From Urophycis tenuis (lineage: Eukaryota; Chordata; Actinopteri; Gadiformes; Phycidae): a stretch of 64,000 nucleotides of DNA. Shown here in pieces: positions 10,628 through 22,010 of this stretch. Below the pieces are notes generated by a model. That model was given only the letters and a program-made list of their open reading frames with translations, had not been told where the DNA came from and did no database searches. The position numbers and the translations under genes were made by a program. Positions within the stretch are counted from its first letter, which is position 1, and every line of letters starts with the position of its first letter. The DNA is taken from positions 10,372,786 through 10,436,785 of the forward strand of contig JAXIVH010000002.1 in NCBI GenBank assembly GCA_036785325.1. The letters are read 5' to 3'.

Positions 10628-11757
10628 ACTGTCAGATATGGGCCATTCAGATTCATTACCTTTGAGAAAGTCTGGGCCATTCAGCCACATGGGTGAGTTC
10701 AGAAGGGTGCTGGCCTTAAGACCACGAGATGCACAGTCTGCTGGATTTTGTTTTGTGTTGATGTACCTCCACTGTTTGACCATGGTCAGTTGTCTGATTG
10801 TATTCACTCGGTTTGCAACAAAGGTTTTGAACCTTTTGTTCTCATTCCTAATGTACATTAGTGTTGATGTACTATCTCTCCAGAAAATTGAGGTTTCTAA
10901 AGTGAGCTGCAATTCTGCCTTTAACAGTCCATCCATTCGCACTGCTAGCAGTGCAGCAGTGAGTTCCATTCTTGGCATTGTGGTTTGTTTTAGGGGTGCA
11001 ACACGTGATTTCCCCATTAGAAATGTGGAGTGCACTTCATTTCTTTCGTTGGTGAGTTTGAGATATGTGACACATCCATAGCAACTCTCAGATGCATCAC
11101 TGAAGTGATGTAGTTGAGCATATGTTATTGGACCAAAGCCTTTTGGTTTGAAGCATCGGTCGACACTGAGCTGAGACATATGACTTAAACCTGCCATCCA
11201 TTCTTGCCAGAGCTGGACATAATGCTCAGGTAGCTCTTTGTCCCAGGCATAGTTCTGCTTGCATAGGTCCTGCAGAATATGTTTAGCAGTTAAGGTGAAT
11301 GGACATACAAAGCCAAGAGGGTCATAGACAGATGTGATGATGGACATTATTCCCCTTCGTGTGCATGGCTGCCCTTTCAGAATTACTGCAAATGTGAGTT
11401 GGTCCTTCTCAATTTGCCACTGTATACCGAGACTTCTCTCTGTAGGAAGTTCACTGTATTCCAGATCGAGATCTTTGACCTCCTTTGCTCGGTCTGCCTG
11501 TGGGATGGACATCAGGACCTGCCTGCTGTTACTGATCCACTTGTGCAATCTAAAGCCTCCCATTGAGCAAGCTGTTTCAAGCTCTTTGCACATTGTCACT
11601 GCGTCAGAGTCAGTGGCCACTGATTTTAGGCAATCATCGACGTAGAAATTGTTTTTTATTGTCTCCACTATGTCGGGTAGAAAATGGTCTTGGAAGTCAT
11701 CTGCTGTCTGTCTGAGGGCAAAGGAAGCACAATTTGGGGAGGAGGTGGCTCTGAATA
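10628..11757 (-). pseudogene. BEL-1 RT (C-terminal part) and RNase H region
   Basis: About 377 codons of BEL/Pao polyprotein. It begins HLFRATSSPNCASFAL next to the LINE insertion and holds the RT active-site motif YVDD (FYVDDCLKSVAT). It continues through the connection block (RGIMSIITSVYDPLGFVCPF) and the BEL RNase H region (HHFSDASE; KSRVAPLKQTTMPRMELTAA; WRDSTSTLMYI). The frame is open but is separated from the RT start by a LINE fragment and from the integrase by Gypsy-A. The ends of the longer open frame (10586-10627 and beyond 11757) belong to the neighbours, not to BEL-1. Confidence 0.88.
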
Positions 11758-12355
11758 AGTGTACGGGCACATCCTAACTGATACGATGGAGGATGATGCT
11801 GACATGAGCAGACAGAGGAGAGTGCTATATGTCCAAGCCAACATGTTGGCTAGAAAATTCCATCACTGCACTACAGATGTTAAAATCAACCTGTTTCGAA
11901 CTTATTGCTCCCCTCTTTACACAGCTCCACTCTGGGTTAAATACAAGAAGGAGAGCCTGCTCAAGCTGAAAGTAGCTTATAATGACTGTCTCAGGATTCT
12001 CCTGAAGAAACCAAGGAGTACCAGAGCAAGCCAGCTCTTCTGCAAACTAGGTCTAACTACTTTCATGGCTTTGGTGAGAAATCTCACCTTCAAGTTTATG
12101 AACAGGCTGGATCAATCCACAAATGAGCTTATTGTTCAGATAGTAGATCCAAGTCGTAGCTCTGTGAGGTGCATGTCTAAAATCTGGCAACACTGGCATG
12201 TCTGCCTTCACTAGCTTTTTTTTTGTATATATATATATATTTTTTTTTGTATAAAATGTGTATATATGAATGTGTGATGTATTGTTTTATTGATCTGTGT
12301 ACTGTGTTGTCTCTCCTGTGGGCCTTGAGCCTGTAATAAAGTTTATATATTCTAT
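11758..12355 (+). mobile_element. 5'-truncated LINE fragment inserted in BEL-1
   Basis: The plus strand codes for the C-terminal part of a non-LTR reverse transcriptase (YGHILTDTMEDDADMSRQRR ... LKVAYNDCLRILLKKPRSTRASQLF ... IWQHWHVCLH, stop near 12214). A T-rich and (TA)n 3' region with AATAAA at 12335-12340 follows. It separates two BEL coding blocks that otherwise meet (ends near 11757 and 12356). No target duplication is obvious. I do not commit to a clade. Confidence 0.75.
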
Positions 12356-14263
12356 ATTCCTTTAGCGGTTCCCTTGTGTCACCATTAGGCCACCACAAAA
12401 ATCTCAAAAAGTCCACTTGATTCTCCATTACTCTCACCTGGTGAAACATGCCTTCGATATCTGTCATGAATACAACTGGTTCCTGGCGGAAGCGCAACAG
12501 GACACCAGTCAGGTTGCTGGTGAGGTTTGGACCTTGAATCAATTTGCTATTCAAAGAAGTTCCCTGAAAGGATGCTGAACAATCAAGTACTACTCTCAAG
12601 GAGCCCTTTTTCGGGTGATGCACGCCATGATGTGGAATGTACCACCTCTTTCCACGTTGTGTTTCCAACTCATTGGGCGGCACCACTTCTGCGTGGCCCT
12701 TTTCGATCACTGCCTCCAAAAAGGTTGTGTATTCTCTGTGATATTGTTCATTCTTTTCGAACTTCCTTTTCAGGGACATGACACGCTGCTGTGGCTGTTG
12801 GTAATTGTTGGGCATTGTCACATCACTGTTTTTGTTCAAGTCAGCCACGGATATGCGGTTCACAGTGCATGAGTGAATTCCTTGCATTTGACATGAAGTT
12901 TCTTGCATGAGGCCATTTACGACCCATCCTAAAGGTGTTCTGACAGCATATGGCCCAGTACCTCTACTGTTAATCACCTTCCAAGGTTCCATCAGTTTTG
13001 CAGCATTTATGCCTATTAACAATTCAATGCCAGCATCCAATTTTGGAATTTTAACTTCCTGCAAATATGTCCATTTGTCTATGGCTTCTTGAGTGGGAAT
13101 GTTCTGTGTTGAAACGGGTAGCTTTGGCTGTGTGTAAACATCTGGAAGCTTATGGAACAGCAAGTCTTCCATGCTACTGACTTCAAGACCAGAGACTATA
13201 CTGCTATGGACCCTTTTCTCCTGTCCCAGTGTACATAGCAAAATTGTAGTGTTCTTGCTAGTGATGCTTAACTTTCTTTTCAGGGAGTCTGTGCAAAATG
13301 TATCAGTACTACCTGAATCCAAAAATGCATGTGTATGAATGACATGGTCTGAATTTGACATCTTTACTTTCACTGGAACAATAGCAAGAGTGCATTGTTT
13401 TGACTGACCGACCCCCATTGGGTCTCCATCTTCTACAGACACCATTGCACTATTCAGTGGCTTGGTGTTGATTCCAACGTGATTGCTTTTAGTTCCATCC
13501 TTTTCCTTTCCAGTGTTAATGTGCAGAATAGTTGGATGCATGAGAGCGCATATGTCACATTTCATTCTAATCTTGCAGGTTTTGCTCATGTGTCCTTTTG
13601 TTAAACATCCGAAGCACATCCCATTAGTTTTCAGGAATTCTATTTTATCTTTGTTAGATTTTTTCTTAAACACTTCACAACGTTCAAATGCATGATTCTT
13701 TTCACAGAATACACAAAGGTTTTCTGCAGCACACTTGTTTGTTGATTGATTGTGTTCCAATTGTGTTTCATTCCTTTTAGGTTCTGAAACCTGGGCAGCT
13801 GTAGAGGCAACACGTGTCTTTCCAATTGGTTTCTGTGTTTTTGGGACTCCTTTAATGTCAGTTGGGTTGTTTATGTCACCAAAAATCAGATCAAGCATTG
13901 TTCTGGACTGTTTCTCAATAAACTCAAGCAAGTCCTTGAATGTTGCTCTACGTTTGCTATGGTCTTGCAGGCTACACACATTTGCACGCCATCTATCTCG
14001 CAGCCTAAATGGAAGTGTAGACACAATGAGTCTTAAATTGGAAGAGTTCTCAAGTTCATGCAATCCATCAATGTCCTTCATAGTGTTGAAGCAGCTGCGT
14101 AAAAAGAGAGCATACGAACGCAATCCATTGCCGTCCTCAGGCTTAATGGCTGGCCAGCCAAGGCTTTGTTCATGTAAGCTGATGCAATTTTGTAGCTATT
14201 TCCAAAGTTATACTCCAACTGCTCTTTGGCTTCCTTATAAGCTGCAGCAGGATCCATATGCAA
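12356..14263 (-). pseudogene. BEL-1 Gag, protease and RT start
   Basis: Main open frame from 14123 down to the LINE junction, preceded by a frame-shifted gag N-terminal piece (14263-14078, MHMDPAAAYKEAKEQLEYNF). Gag carries zinc knuckles CVFCEKNHAFERC and CFGCLTKGHMSKTC and a third CDIC...H motif. The protease active site is FLDSGSTDTFC. RT begins with the BEL-typical WYIPHHGVHHPKKGSLRVVLDCSA and continues to FLRFLWWPNGDTREPLKEYR, where the LINE interrupts it. The disruption plus the N-terminal frameshift make it non-functional. Confidence 0.88.
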
Positions 14264-14449
14264 AAGACTACCAACAAGAGCTTTTGGTTGGTCTCTTGTG
14301 TAGTGATGTAAATAGTAGAGTCTGTCGCTTGCCCTTGTAGTTTTTATTTCAATACACTGCTCAAATGCCTTAATGAAGGTTTTATACTGGAGTGGATCAC
14401 CATTGAATATGGGAATTTATCTATCTGGGAGAAGAGAAAGTATTTGTTG

Positions 14450-15086
14450 TTTAACTAACATTTCAGTAATTTGGGTTTGCTTTGTTAACACATCTGCAAG
14501 CCTTGAAACGAAAACGTCCTTTTCCACAATATTTCCAGGCAAAAAGCAAAAAAAAGATGTTCTGATGTTCCAAGCAAATAAGTTCCAAACGCATGCGAAA
14601 TTAGGATTAAGCGCAAGTAGTCTTCCAAACTTTGCGCAGTATGGTTTTTCAAACTATGTAGTGCCTTCTAATAAGTCACTTCATCTAGACGCCGAAGGGG
14701 TTTCAATAGATCAAATGTTTTTGGTAAACTTAGGAGTGGAAAAAAATGTTGACTATAAAGGGTGCATATTAACTTAGGTTTTATTTCTCCGTCCATTCCA
14801 ACGTAGCTTCAAAACATAGGTTCAACGATTCAAACAAAGATGCAATTGAAAAACCATGTGCCTGCTGGCGTCTCCAAAATCCAATTCTTTCTACCCCGAA
14901 AGCCCTCTAACAAACAATGAATTCACCAGGCCTTTGTCTTGCCCTGTGCCAATTAGCTGTCCCAGGTGTTAGAATAAAAACGTAAACGTAACCAGGGGGG
15001 TTCAGGTACAATAATTACTACTGCCAGCAGGGGTCAGGAATTTGCCTTAACGGAAAATCAAAGGAAAGTAAAAAATGGCTCCTACA
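14450..15086 (-). repeat. BEL-1 5' LTR (inner edge unresolved)
   Basis: 14933-15086 is certain from identity with 1-154. The LTR start in element sense is TGTAGGAGCC at 15086. The inner boundary lies somewhere between about 14450 and 14933, because the matching part of the other LTR is outside the window. The right flank begins GTGTCCTTCTC and enters a LINE fragment. Confidence 0.65.
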
Positions 15087-15530
15087 GTGTCCTTCTCTAT
15101 GGATCAGAGACGTGGAGAATGATAAAAAAGACGACGCAGAAGATACAGACATTCATTAACAGCTGTCTGAGGCACATATACAAAATAAGGTGGCCGGACA
15201 AGATCAGCAACAAGGAGCTGTGGCAAAGAGGGAACCAGGAACCGGTAGAGAGCCAGATCCGAAGAAGGAAGTGGGGATGGATTGGCCACACCCTGCGCGA
15301 ACCAGCAGCTACCACCACACGCCAGGCCCTGACTTGGAACCCCCAGGGGAAGCGGAAGAGAGGAAGGCCCAAAAACAGCTGGAGGCGGGAAACAGAAGCA
15401 GACCTGAAAAGACAGGGTACCAGCTGGGGAGAGGCGGAGAAAGCAGCCCAAAGCCGTGCTGGATGGAGAAGAGTCGTCGATGGCCTATGCTCCATGGGGA
15501 GTATTTTTGTATCTTGGCTCTAGAGTGAAC
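15087..15530 (+). mobile_element. RTE-like LINE fragment (RT C-terminus)
   Basis: The plus strand codes for an RTE-type reverse transcriptase C-terminal tail: LLYGSETWRM, QTFINSCLRHIYKIRWPD, then the arginine-rich KWGWIGHTLRE and GKRKRGRPKNSWRRE, ending near VDGLCS. It is open for 134 codons and 5'-truncated exactly at the BEL-1 LTR. BEL-1 therefore probably inserted into this LINE, with the rest left of the window. Its own 3' end disrupts a hAT transposase relic at about 15530. Confidence 0.82.
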
Positions 15531-15953
15531 ACCATCACCATCGGTACCACCATTTGGGTGGTAAAGCGCAAGGTGGTTTCTAAAATTAGTTGTTTTGCCA
15601 AAGCACTTAATTTGAGTTCCACACACCTTACAAACTGTGTAGGTCTTGTAATTTCTCCCCCCTACTTCATGGAACCCAAAATGCTGCCATACAGTAGCTT
15701 TCACAGAAGTCGGTGCCGGTCTTGGTTGCAGCCATTTTGTCGCCGCTCAAACATTTGTATAGAAACAACTTGCACTTGTGTGTTTGGTGCGCATGCGTGT
15801 ACAGCAGCATCTGTTGCAGTGGGCAAACTCATTTATTAAACAAACTAATAGTTTAAAAATTTCTATTATTTTGAACTTATCTGCATTGAGAAATACTCAT
15901 TCAAGAGGTATCTGCGATGCATAGAAGAATGGACATTTTTTTCCCACCCCTAG
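15531..15953 (-). pseudogene. hAT-type transposase N-terminus with BED zinc finger
   Basis: From ATG at 15704 the minus strand reads a BED-type finger: VWQHFGF, then C-x2-C (VCKVC) and a closing H-x4-H (NHLALYH). This is the DNA-binding head of hAT/ZBED transposases. It stops at the RTE LINE junction near 15530. Upstream, at 15943-15953, the minus strand reads CTAGGGGTGGG, which looks like a hAT terminal inverted repeat about 240 bp before the ATG. The other end of the transposon is not in the window. Confidence 0.7.
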
Positions 15954-15984
15954 TAGCTTCTATGAGGGTGGTAGTTGACAGTCT

Positions 15985-16430
15985 GTCAGTGGGGATCGCA
16001 AAGCAGATGGGAGGGAATGCCTTTTGCGGCGTGAGGTTTTGGTCGTGCTGGAAAGCAGCCTCATGCCAGAGGGAAGTGTTTCAAACAGTGTGTGTCCGGG
16101 GTGGGGCGAGGATGGCCACCATTTTAACTGCACGCCTCAGGGTCCTGGAGGTGTACAGGTCCTGGAGGGAGCTCCAAGTTGTTCTGAATGCACCAGATCA
16201 CCAGATGGTCTCACCTGTAGATGAACTCATCCCCTCCAGAGATGAGTCCAATTTGGGTGGTGTTGTCCTTGAACTTAAGGAGCTTGACAGACCGATGAAT
16301 GGAGGTGCAGCTGTTCATGCACAGGGAAAAGAGCAGAGGGGAAAGAACACAGCCTTGATGGGAAATGGTGCTGATGGCCCGGGAGTCTGGGAAGTGTTTT
16401 CCCAGCTTCGCATGCTGCCTCAAAACTTGT
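15985..16430 (-). pseudogene. Degraded LINE reverse transcriptase fragment
   Basis: The minus strand encodes HQGCVLSPLLFSLCMNSCT (RT motif 4 region) and LLKFKDNTTQIGLISGGDE, where active LINEs have a FADD core. Here it reads FKDN, so the active site is lost. The downstream frame is broken. It resembles the fish L2/CR1-like group. Confidence 0.75.
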
Positions 16431-16449
16431 TTGTGTTAATGTGTTGAAG

Positions 16450-17140
16450 AACTAAATACATCTGCCCCATCAGGAGATCATCCAACGTTTTAGTATAGTT
16501 AAATTAGTTTAGGAAAATATAACCATGTACTGTCACTGCCCATAATGCTTTATAAATAATACATGTATTTTAATTACATGAACATTAATGAAAATAACAG
16601 ATAAATGAGAAACACCCACAGGTGTTCCTAAATAACATTCAGTCTTGTCTAGTCTTCTTCTCATTGATAAGTCCCCCTTTAAATAAACAAAGCAATGCTT
16701 TCCCTACTCAATTCTTAACATGCAAGATACAAAGAAAGCGATGCAGATTCATGCAAAGTGCAGAATAGTTAAAAACAATGCAAACGGAAGTTGGCTGTCA
16801 ATGGGAAACCAATAGCTATTTCCACATGGATGAAAATGTAATGGATTTGCACATGCAATTAGATAAAATAATTGTCTTTGGCGCAATAGTTTTTCAATGA
16901 AGTACCGAGCTAAAATTTTTACCAAATTGCAGTCCCCAACCACAAACAAGATTTTGCCAAAAATCAAATGTTCAGAATTGTTATAAATGATGTAAACAAA
17001 TGTAAAAAGTGTCTTTCCGGGGAGGAAAAAGACACTGATCTTGGGCATCTCTCTGTTCGGTTAAGCACTATGGAAATAGTCATCATGTGGGCTAGTTGGC
17101 CTCTTCCTTCTTTGTATATTAGAAGTTGTCTTGCTACTTG
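16450..17140. other. Unassigned sequence upstream of lectin gene
   Basis: A/T-rich DNA with short open frames only. I see no recognisable coding region or repeat. It presumably contains the distal promoter region of the lectin gene. Confidence 0.4.
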
Positions 17141-17206
17141 CGTGATTTCATACATCTAGAACAAGAACAACGACCACAGCAAACTGGAACCCTGGATTCT
17201 TACCAT
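17114..17206 (+). promoter_or_regulatory. Candidate TATA box and non-coding first exon of lectin gene
   Basis: A TATA-like GTATATTA lies at about 17114-17121. The sequence from about 17145 to 17206 ends in ACCAT followed by a strong donor GTAAGT at 17207. The next acceptor, TATTTTGCAG at 17381-17390, precedes the exon carrying the start codon. This suggests a short 5' UTR exon. The transcription start is inferred. Confidence 0.5.
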
Positions 17207-17401
17207 GTAAGTACATCCCATACCAGATTTCATTTACTCGTCACATTCGTTGAGTTAGTGGGGTGTTGTGATACAGACTGACCGTGTCTAATAGTTATTT
17301 AATTATATGAAACATTTTCCATTGCATCTTCTCTTGAGCCATCGATCAAATTCTTTGTCCATAATCGGAACTGTGAATTATATTTTGCAGTGAAACAAAG
17401 C

Positions 17402-20400
17402 ATGGATACGTGGGTCCTTATGGGCCTCCTCTTCTCAGGTATGGTGGAGACAAATATTTATTTTCGTTCATAATATTACATTATGATATTACTCTATAAT
17501 AACTGGACATTTTTTATTTCAATGCCTAATGTTACAACATGTCCAGTGGCCATTCGAGTGGTGAGGTTTGCTTTATAGTTTGACAACAGCACGGTTAGGG
17601 TCTTATCACAGTTCTGAACTTGCATGCAATGTTTCCTCCACTCACAGCTGGCCATCAGCTGGCCATTGTTCTATAAATAACCACAACAAAAACAATTTAA
17701 AAACAATTGTTAAAAAACAATAATGAACAATAATTAACTCGTAGCATACTCCCAATTATGAAGAGAGCAAAAACGAACACCCTTTCAAAATCAACACAGT
17801 AAAAATTACCCCAGAAAGCTATGTAACTACTCTGGTATTGCCATCCTCAGATCTACTGGTCCACTGAAACTGTGATTCTAGCCTTAAAAGGCATAGGACA
17901 TTTGTTGACACAGTTGATAAATGTATGATTGTTTATTTTCAGGGAATATCTTCGTTACAACAAAAGTGAGCTCACAAAGCAGTTGTTGTGTTGATGTGTT
18001 CTGTGTCTTTTATAGAAATTGGGAAAGCTGATGTAGTCTATTAAGTCTGGTTGACGGGATTCGGATGGGACCAAGTTTAGAAAGCTTTTCCGCTGCCAGG
18101 CGGATATGTGGTTTAATGATTGCATTTGAGGCATCAGTCAAATCTGTATATTTTTCCATGTATATTCCCATATCCAATAAAATAGTGAAAGGTTTTGGAT
18201 AATGACAAGTTGTTGGCAGAAACATGCAAATGGGTGCAGTGATCTCATATCTGACTTAATTCAGTAGAATGTTTCCACTCACATTAACTACAACTAACTA
18301 AGATTCAACAGCTGTAAATGCAGTTGATTCTGTGGTAAAAGTTTGATGAAGAATTGCTCAGGCAACATAAAATGCCAGTAGGACAAGGTCTGCCAACATG
18401 TTTCTGCACAATAACCTTTAACGTTACTTTTCGATGAATAACCTCATTATACACCCACTTCCTTCCATCAAAGGTTTATGGTGCACCGGCGCTGGACTCG
18501 ATGAATTCATTTTCATTGATGAGTATAAGACATGGTATGATGCACAGCAGTACTGCAGGAACACATATGGGGATCTAGCCACTGTCTCAAACATGGAGGA
18601 CATAAACAAGCTGGACGACATTGCAGACGGTGCAGAGACATGGGTAGGACTGAATGATTTCAACAGGACCACCATGGACCTGTACCCAAACTCTTGGAGA
18701 TGGTCCACTGAGACTAGGAGCCGAACAGGTTACACAAATTTTGCATCTGGTGAGCCTCATCCTGGTTCAGGCAAGAAAGATTGTCTGCTGATTGCGAAAG
18801 ATGGTACCTGGTCTTATGGAAAATGTCCTTCTCTGTGGAATTTTGTTTGTTTTTCTGGTAAGAGAAAAAAACCCACACATGCATATACTGCACACCCACA
18901 CAGGTATTAAAACATAGAGGAACACCACACACTGCTTTGTTCTTCTACTGTTGATACATGTTGATCATGAAAAATAATACATCATCTGGTAAGAAGAAAT
19001 TGATATGTTGTGTGATTAGCTTAAAGCAGCCCACAGACAGAGAAACCCACACTATGCTATATTGTTTTCATGAAAAGCCTGTTAACGCTAAACACAATTT
19101 ATTTATTTATTTCTTTAGGACCATCAAATGCTAAAGACTACCATTTCTTCAATCAATTGCTAACATGGGAGTCAGCCAGGAGTTACTGCCATACTCATTA
19201 CACTGACCTTGCCATGATTGAGAATGAAGAAGAGAACCAACAGGTTTCCTCCAACATCTCTACTTATGCATGGATCGGTCTTTACAGAGTTCCCTGGAAG
19301 TGGTCTGATCAGGCCAACAGCTCCTTCAGACACTGGTGGGGCTCTGAACCCAATAACTATGGCGGAAATCAGCTTTGCGCCACTTTATATCAAGGTGGCT
19401 TTAGCGATGAAGGATGCAGCAGTACTTATCAATTTATCTGCTCAGGTAAGTAAAATAATGATTGCACCGCTTCAGTATATAACCCTACATTACGTCTACA
19501 TTCTGGCAGTCCACATTCTCATCATTTTAATTTGTATTTTGCTAACTTGATTTTTGTAAATTGCATGCTGTAAGTGGCAAGATGTGTGACAGGGTTTGAT
19601 AGATTAGATAGATTATGTCTTCAAATAATGTAGTATCAACCATCATTATGGCAAGAACACATACAGTTTGTAAGTACATAGCAGGCTGGAGCAGATCCCT
19701 GCAAAAACTATTTAGTACAATAGTAGTACATGTAGGTAAATGTTAGAAAAATAAACCTTAGAATACAGACTAAATTGATGTTAGAAGTTTTAATATAATT
19801 TCAAAGAGTTTTGGTTTGTATTATTCTTTTGACTAAAGTTTGCATGTTTCATTTGCACATTTTTACACCCCAATGAGGAAGTTCAGTCAAAATCTAGCTT
19901 TTTAGATCCATTGTGTCCATTTGCAATACAAATTATGCAGACGGCTGTTATGGATCCAACACAATATGGGTTGATTATTCTTCCACAGAAGATAGTGTGT
20001 GATAGGATAATTACTTTGTAAGTGGTTATGTTACATTATGGGCTGGAGAAGGTTAACATTTGGCAAAGATTTAGTGGGGTTTAGGTCAGAGTAAGCATTT
20101 AGGGAAAAGTAATGCATCATTGGAATAACCACCAGAAAAAGTGTGTACACATAGAGTCAGCTTCCCTGTACCTCCCTGACATCACAATAAATCTACATTA
20201 TTCCGATTTGCATATTGGCCATTATAGGTCTCTGTCATTGATTGATTATTAACATATGCAAATGCCTATGCACATTAAAATATCTTAGTACAACATACTA
20301 AGAATGTTGCCATTACAATGGCATGCTTGGCACATTCCAGGGTGTAATCCATGATTAGATTAAAATGAAGGAGTAGCCATTCAAAGGTTTTATATCTCCC

Positions 20401-20922
20401 CTGTGTTCTGGCTAGTGCAGGTCGGAAGCAGAGTAGGATAAAGATTAGGATTCAGTCTGACTCGGACCTAACTGACCAAAACACTATGGACAGCAGCCTA
20501 CTGCACGTAAGTCTTCCCACATACAGTATTTATTTTAAAGCTGCATTCAATGCACAATTCAAAACCCAGAAACAGCGTACCCTGACTAGTCACGTATTAT
20601 TGCAATCGCTCTTTCCTAAATGATTTTTGATGATGAAGACTTCCATAAGATGATGACAACAATGCTTCACCTATAGGGTCATGTTTATAATAAACAGTTA
20701 CAATGCATGTTTACAGACAGACTTCAAAGGTCTCTCTTACTGATGGTAAATTCAAGACAAAGAAGGTTAAAGATGAGTTCATGCACTCCCTGTTCCTCTC
20801 CTCAGCTTTTTGCATCTCTGATCAGAGCTGGAAACACTGGCTTCAACCTGAGCTGGAGCGCCCCTCCACAAAAACTAAAGCCTGCAGCCTTGAAAGATGA
20901 CAAACAACAATCCATGCATTAA
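17402..20922 (+). CDS. Secreted two-domain C-type lectin, five coding exons
   Basis: Exons 17402-17438, 18474-18857, 19119-19445, 20421-20506 and 20806-20922 give 951 nt, 316 residues. Every junction uses GT/AG and the phases match (1, 1, 1, 0). Residues 1-19 form a hydrophobic signal peptide (MDTWVLMGLLFS...). CTLD1 (about 20-140) has WVGL and the framework cysteines, but EPH instead of EPN and TWSYGKC where WND is usual, so calcium-dependent sugar binding is doubtful. CTLD2 (142-249) keeps WIGL and EPN (mannose-type), with FSDEGC in place of WND. The tail (250-316, IKIRIQSDSDLTDQ ... LSWSAPP) matches the tail seen in fish macrophage-mannose-receptor-like lectins. No transmembrane segment, so probably a secreted recognition protein. 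Confidence 0.82.
19944..20285 (+). repeat. Dispersed repeat, copy A (in lectin intron)
   Basis: About 335 bp that align in reverse orientation with 40876-41212. Conserved blocks include GTGGGGTTTAGGTCAGAGTA, AGTCAGCTTCCCTRTACCTC and CACAATAAATCTA. I estimate 80-85% identity by eye. No coding capacity is visible and I do not recognise the family. It lies inside the intron between the CTLD2 exon and the tail exon. Confidence 0.75.
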
Positions 20923-21066
20923 TTCTAAATATATTAATGAATGTAGTACATTGATAATACGGTTGTCCATAAGGTGACGTGGTTTCTTTGAATGACAAAT
21001 TGATTTTCAGAATCATTCTATAAGACTAGAGTGCATACTATTTGTGTGTGTGTTAACTCAGTGCAC

Positions 21067-21072
21067 AATAAA
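21067..21072 (+). terminator. Candidate polyadenylation signal of lectin gene
   Basis: AATAAA about 145 bases after the lectin stop codon (20922). It is the first such hexamer downstream on the plus strand. Confidence 0.5.
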
Positions 21073-21089
21073 GCATGAATTTAGCATAG

Positions 21090-21945
21090 GATCATCTATG
21101 TGTAAGTTAGGTAAGAGTGCAATTTATTTTCTCATTCATCATACTAATGACAATTAGAATAACTAGAAGGATTTAGGCCATTTATATTTATCATATTTCG
21201 TAGAATTAAAAAAAAAAATGGTTTAGAAAATTATGCAATAGTTTATGCTCCACCATAGGTGGAGCTTGTGTACCCCCACTTGCCACCAACCAGAACACCT
21301 GATCCTTAGGTAGAATAAACCATAGAAGTGGCAGGGCTAGTTGCAGACTCAGGGAAACCCCCACATGAGTAGAGGAAAACGACTGGTGGTGAACAGAGTT
21401 CAAATGGAGAGGATCTAGATTTCAAGGACACCCTTCCAATTAATAAACAAAAAAGCATTTTTAGGAATGTGCCTTCAAATTAATTTTGTACAATATACTC
21501 ATGTCACTATATTACCAGTGTCACTGGTGCTGTTACTTTGTATCCCAATATATTGCTTGTATAGTACTTGCTTATCATATACATTTGACGCAAATAAGGA
21601 ATGTGGTCACTCTTTGTATGACTATCCAAACATTTTTCCAAAACCATTGTAATTTCTTTTTTTCTTGTTCTTTCAATAGAGTGATTTGTGTTATTGTAAA
21701 AGTGCCTTGCATTGTTCATATGTCTTAATTTTGTATAACACATAGAATTACTTGCACATTTCCTGCCTCAAGAAACGTGGCAATAAGGGCCTTCAAAGTC
21801 AGCAACCTTCTGATTCATAACACTGGAAAATTGAACATAGCTATATATGGCTAATGTGCCCACATGTTTTGGAGGAGTTAAAGTTAGGATAAAAGAGAAT
21901 ATGCTTTCTTCCTCGATGTCAGATGCTCCATGGACCAGCTAGGTT
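21090..21945. other. Unassigned lectin downstream region
   Basis: A/T-rich DNA with no supported gene or repeat. Confidence 0.4.
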
Positions 21946-22010
21946 CAGGCGCGTAGCCACATGAGGGCCAATGTGGGCCAGTGCCACTATGATTAGCAGC
22001 TGGCCCACAC
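21946..22010 (+). repeat. Single hAT-like terminal sequence
   Basis: CAGGCGCGTAGCCAC at 21946 resembles the common fish hAT end CAGGGGCGTAGCCA. The following GC-rich stretch with GGGCCAATGTGGGCCAG is in keeping. I found no matching opposite end, so this may be a broken element. Confidence 0.35.

Larger units (their letters stand above)
1..15086 (-). mobile_element. BEL/Pao LTR retrotransposon (BEL-1), interrupted
   Basis: Element on the minus strand. Its 5' LTR ends at 15086 and its 3' LTR is cut by the left window edge. The same roughly 154-bp stretch lies at 1-154 and 14933-15086, and each ends in GGCTCCTACA, so the LTR starts TGTAGGAGCC in element orientation. Coding blocks in element order are gag/protease/RT start (14263-12356), RT-RNase H (11757-10628) and integrase (about 2142-483). 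Motifs are BEL-type: two CCHC knuckles, a DSG protease, YVDD in RT and an HHCC integrase. Frameshifts and two insertions (Gypsy-A at 2147-10627, a LINE at 11758-12355) show it is dead. Without the insertions it would be about 6 kb. Confidence 0.9.

Noticed and set aside
11759..12214. Plus-strand 151-codon frame as a host gene
   Set aside because: It reads as a LINE RT tail and interrupts BEL-1.
14373..14777. Plus-strand frame near the BEL-1 5' LTR
   Set aside because: It overlaps the LTR and gag leader of BEL-1 and shows no recognisable domain.
17943..17965. A 23-nt candidate exon (GGAATATCTTCGTTACAACA...) between AG and GT in the lectin gene
   Set aside because: Including it puts the next exon out of phase. 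Joining 17438 directly to 18474 gives a continuous frame.
18010..18225. Minus-strand 71-codon frame in the lectin intron
   Set aside because: No similarity recognised and no splice or promoter support.
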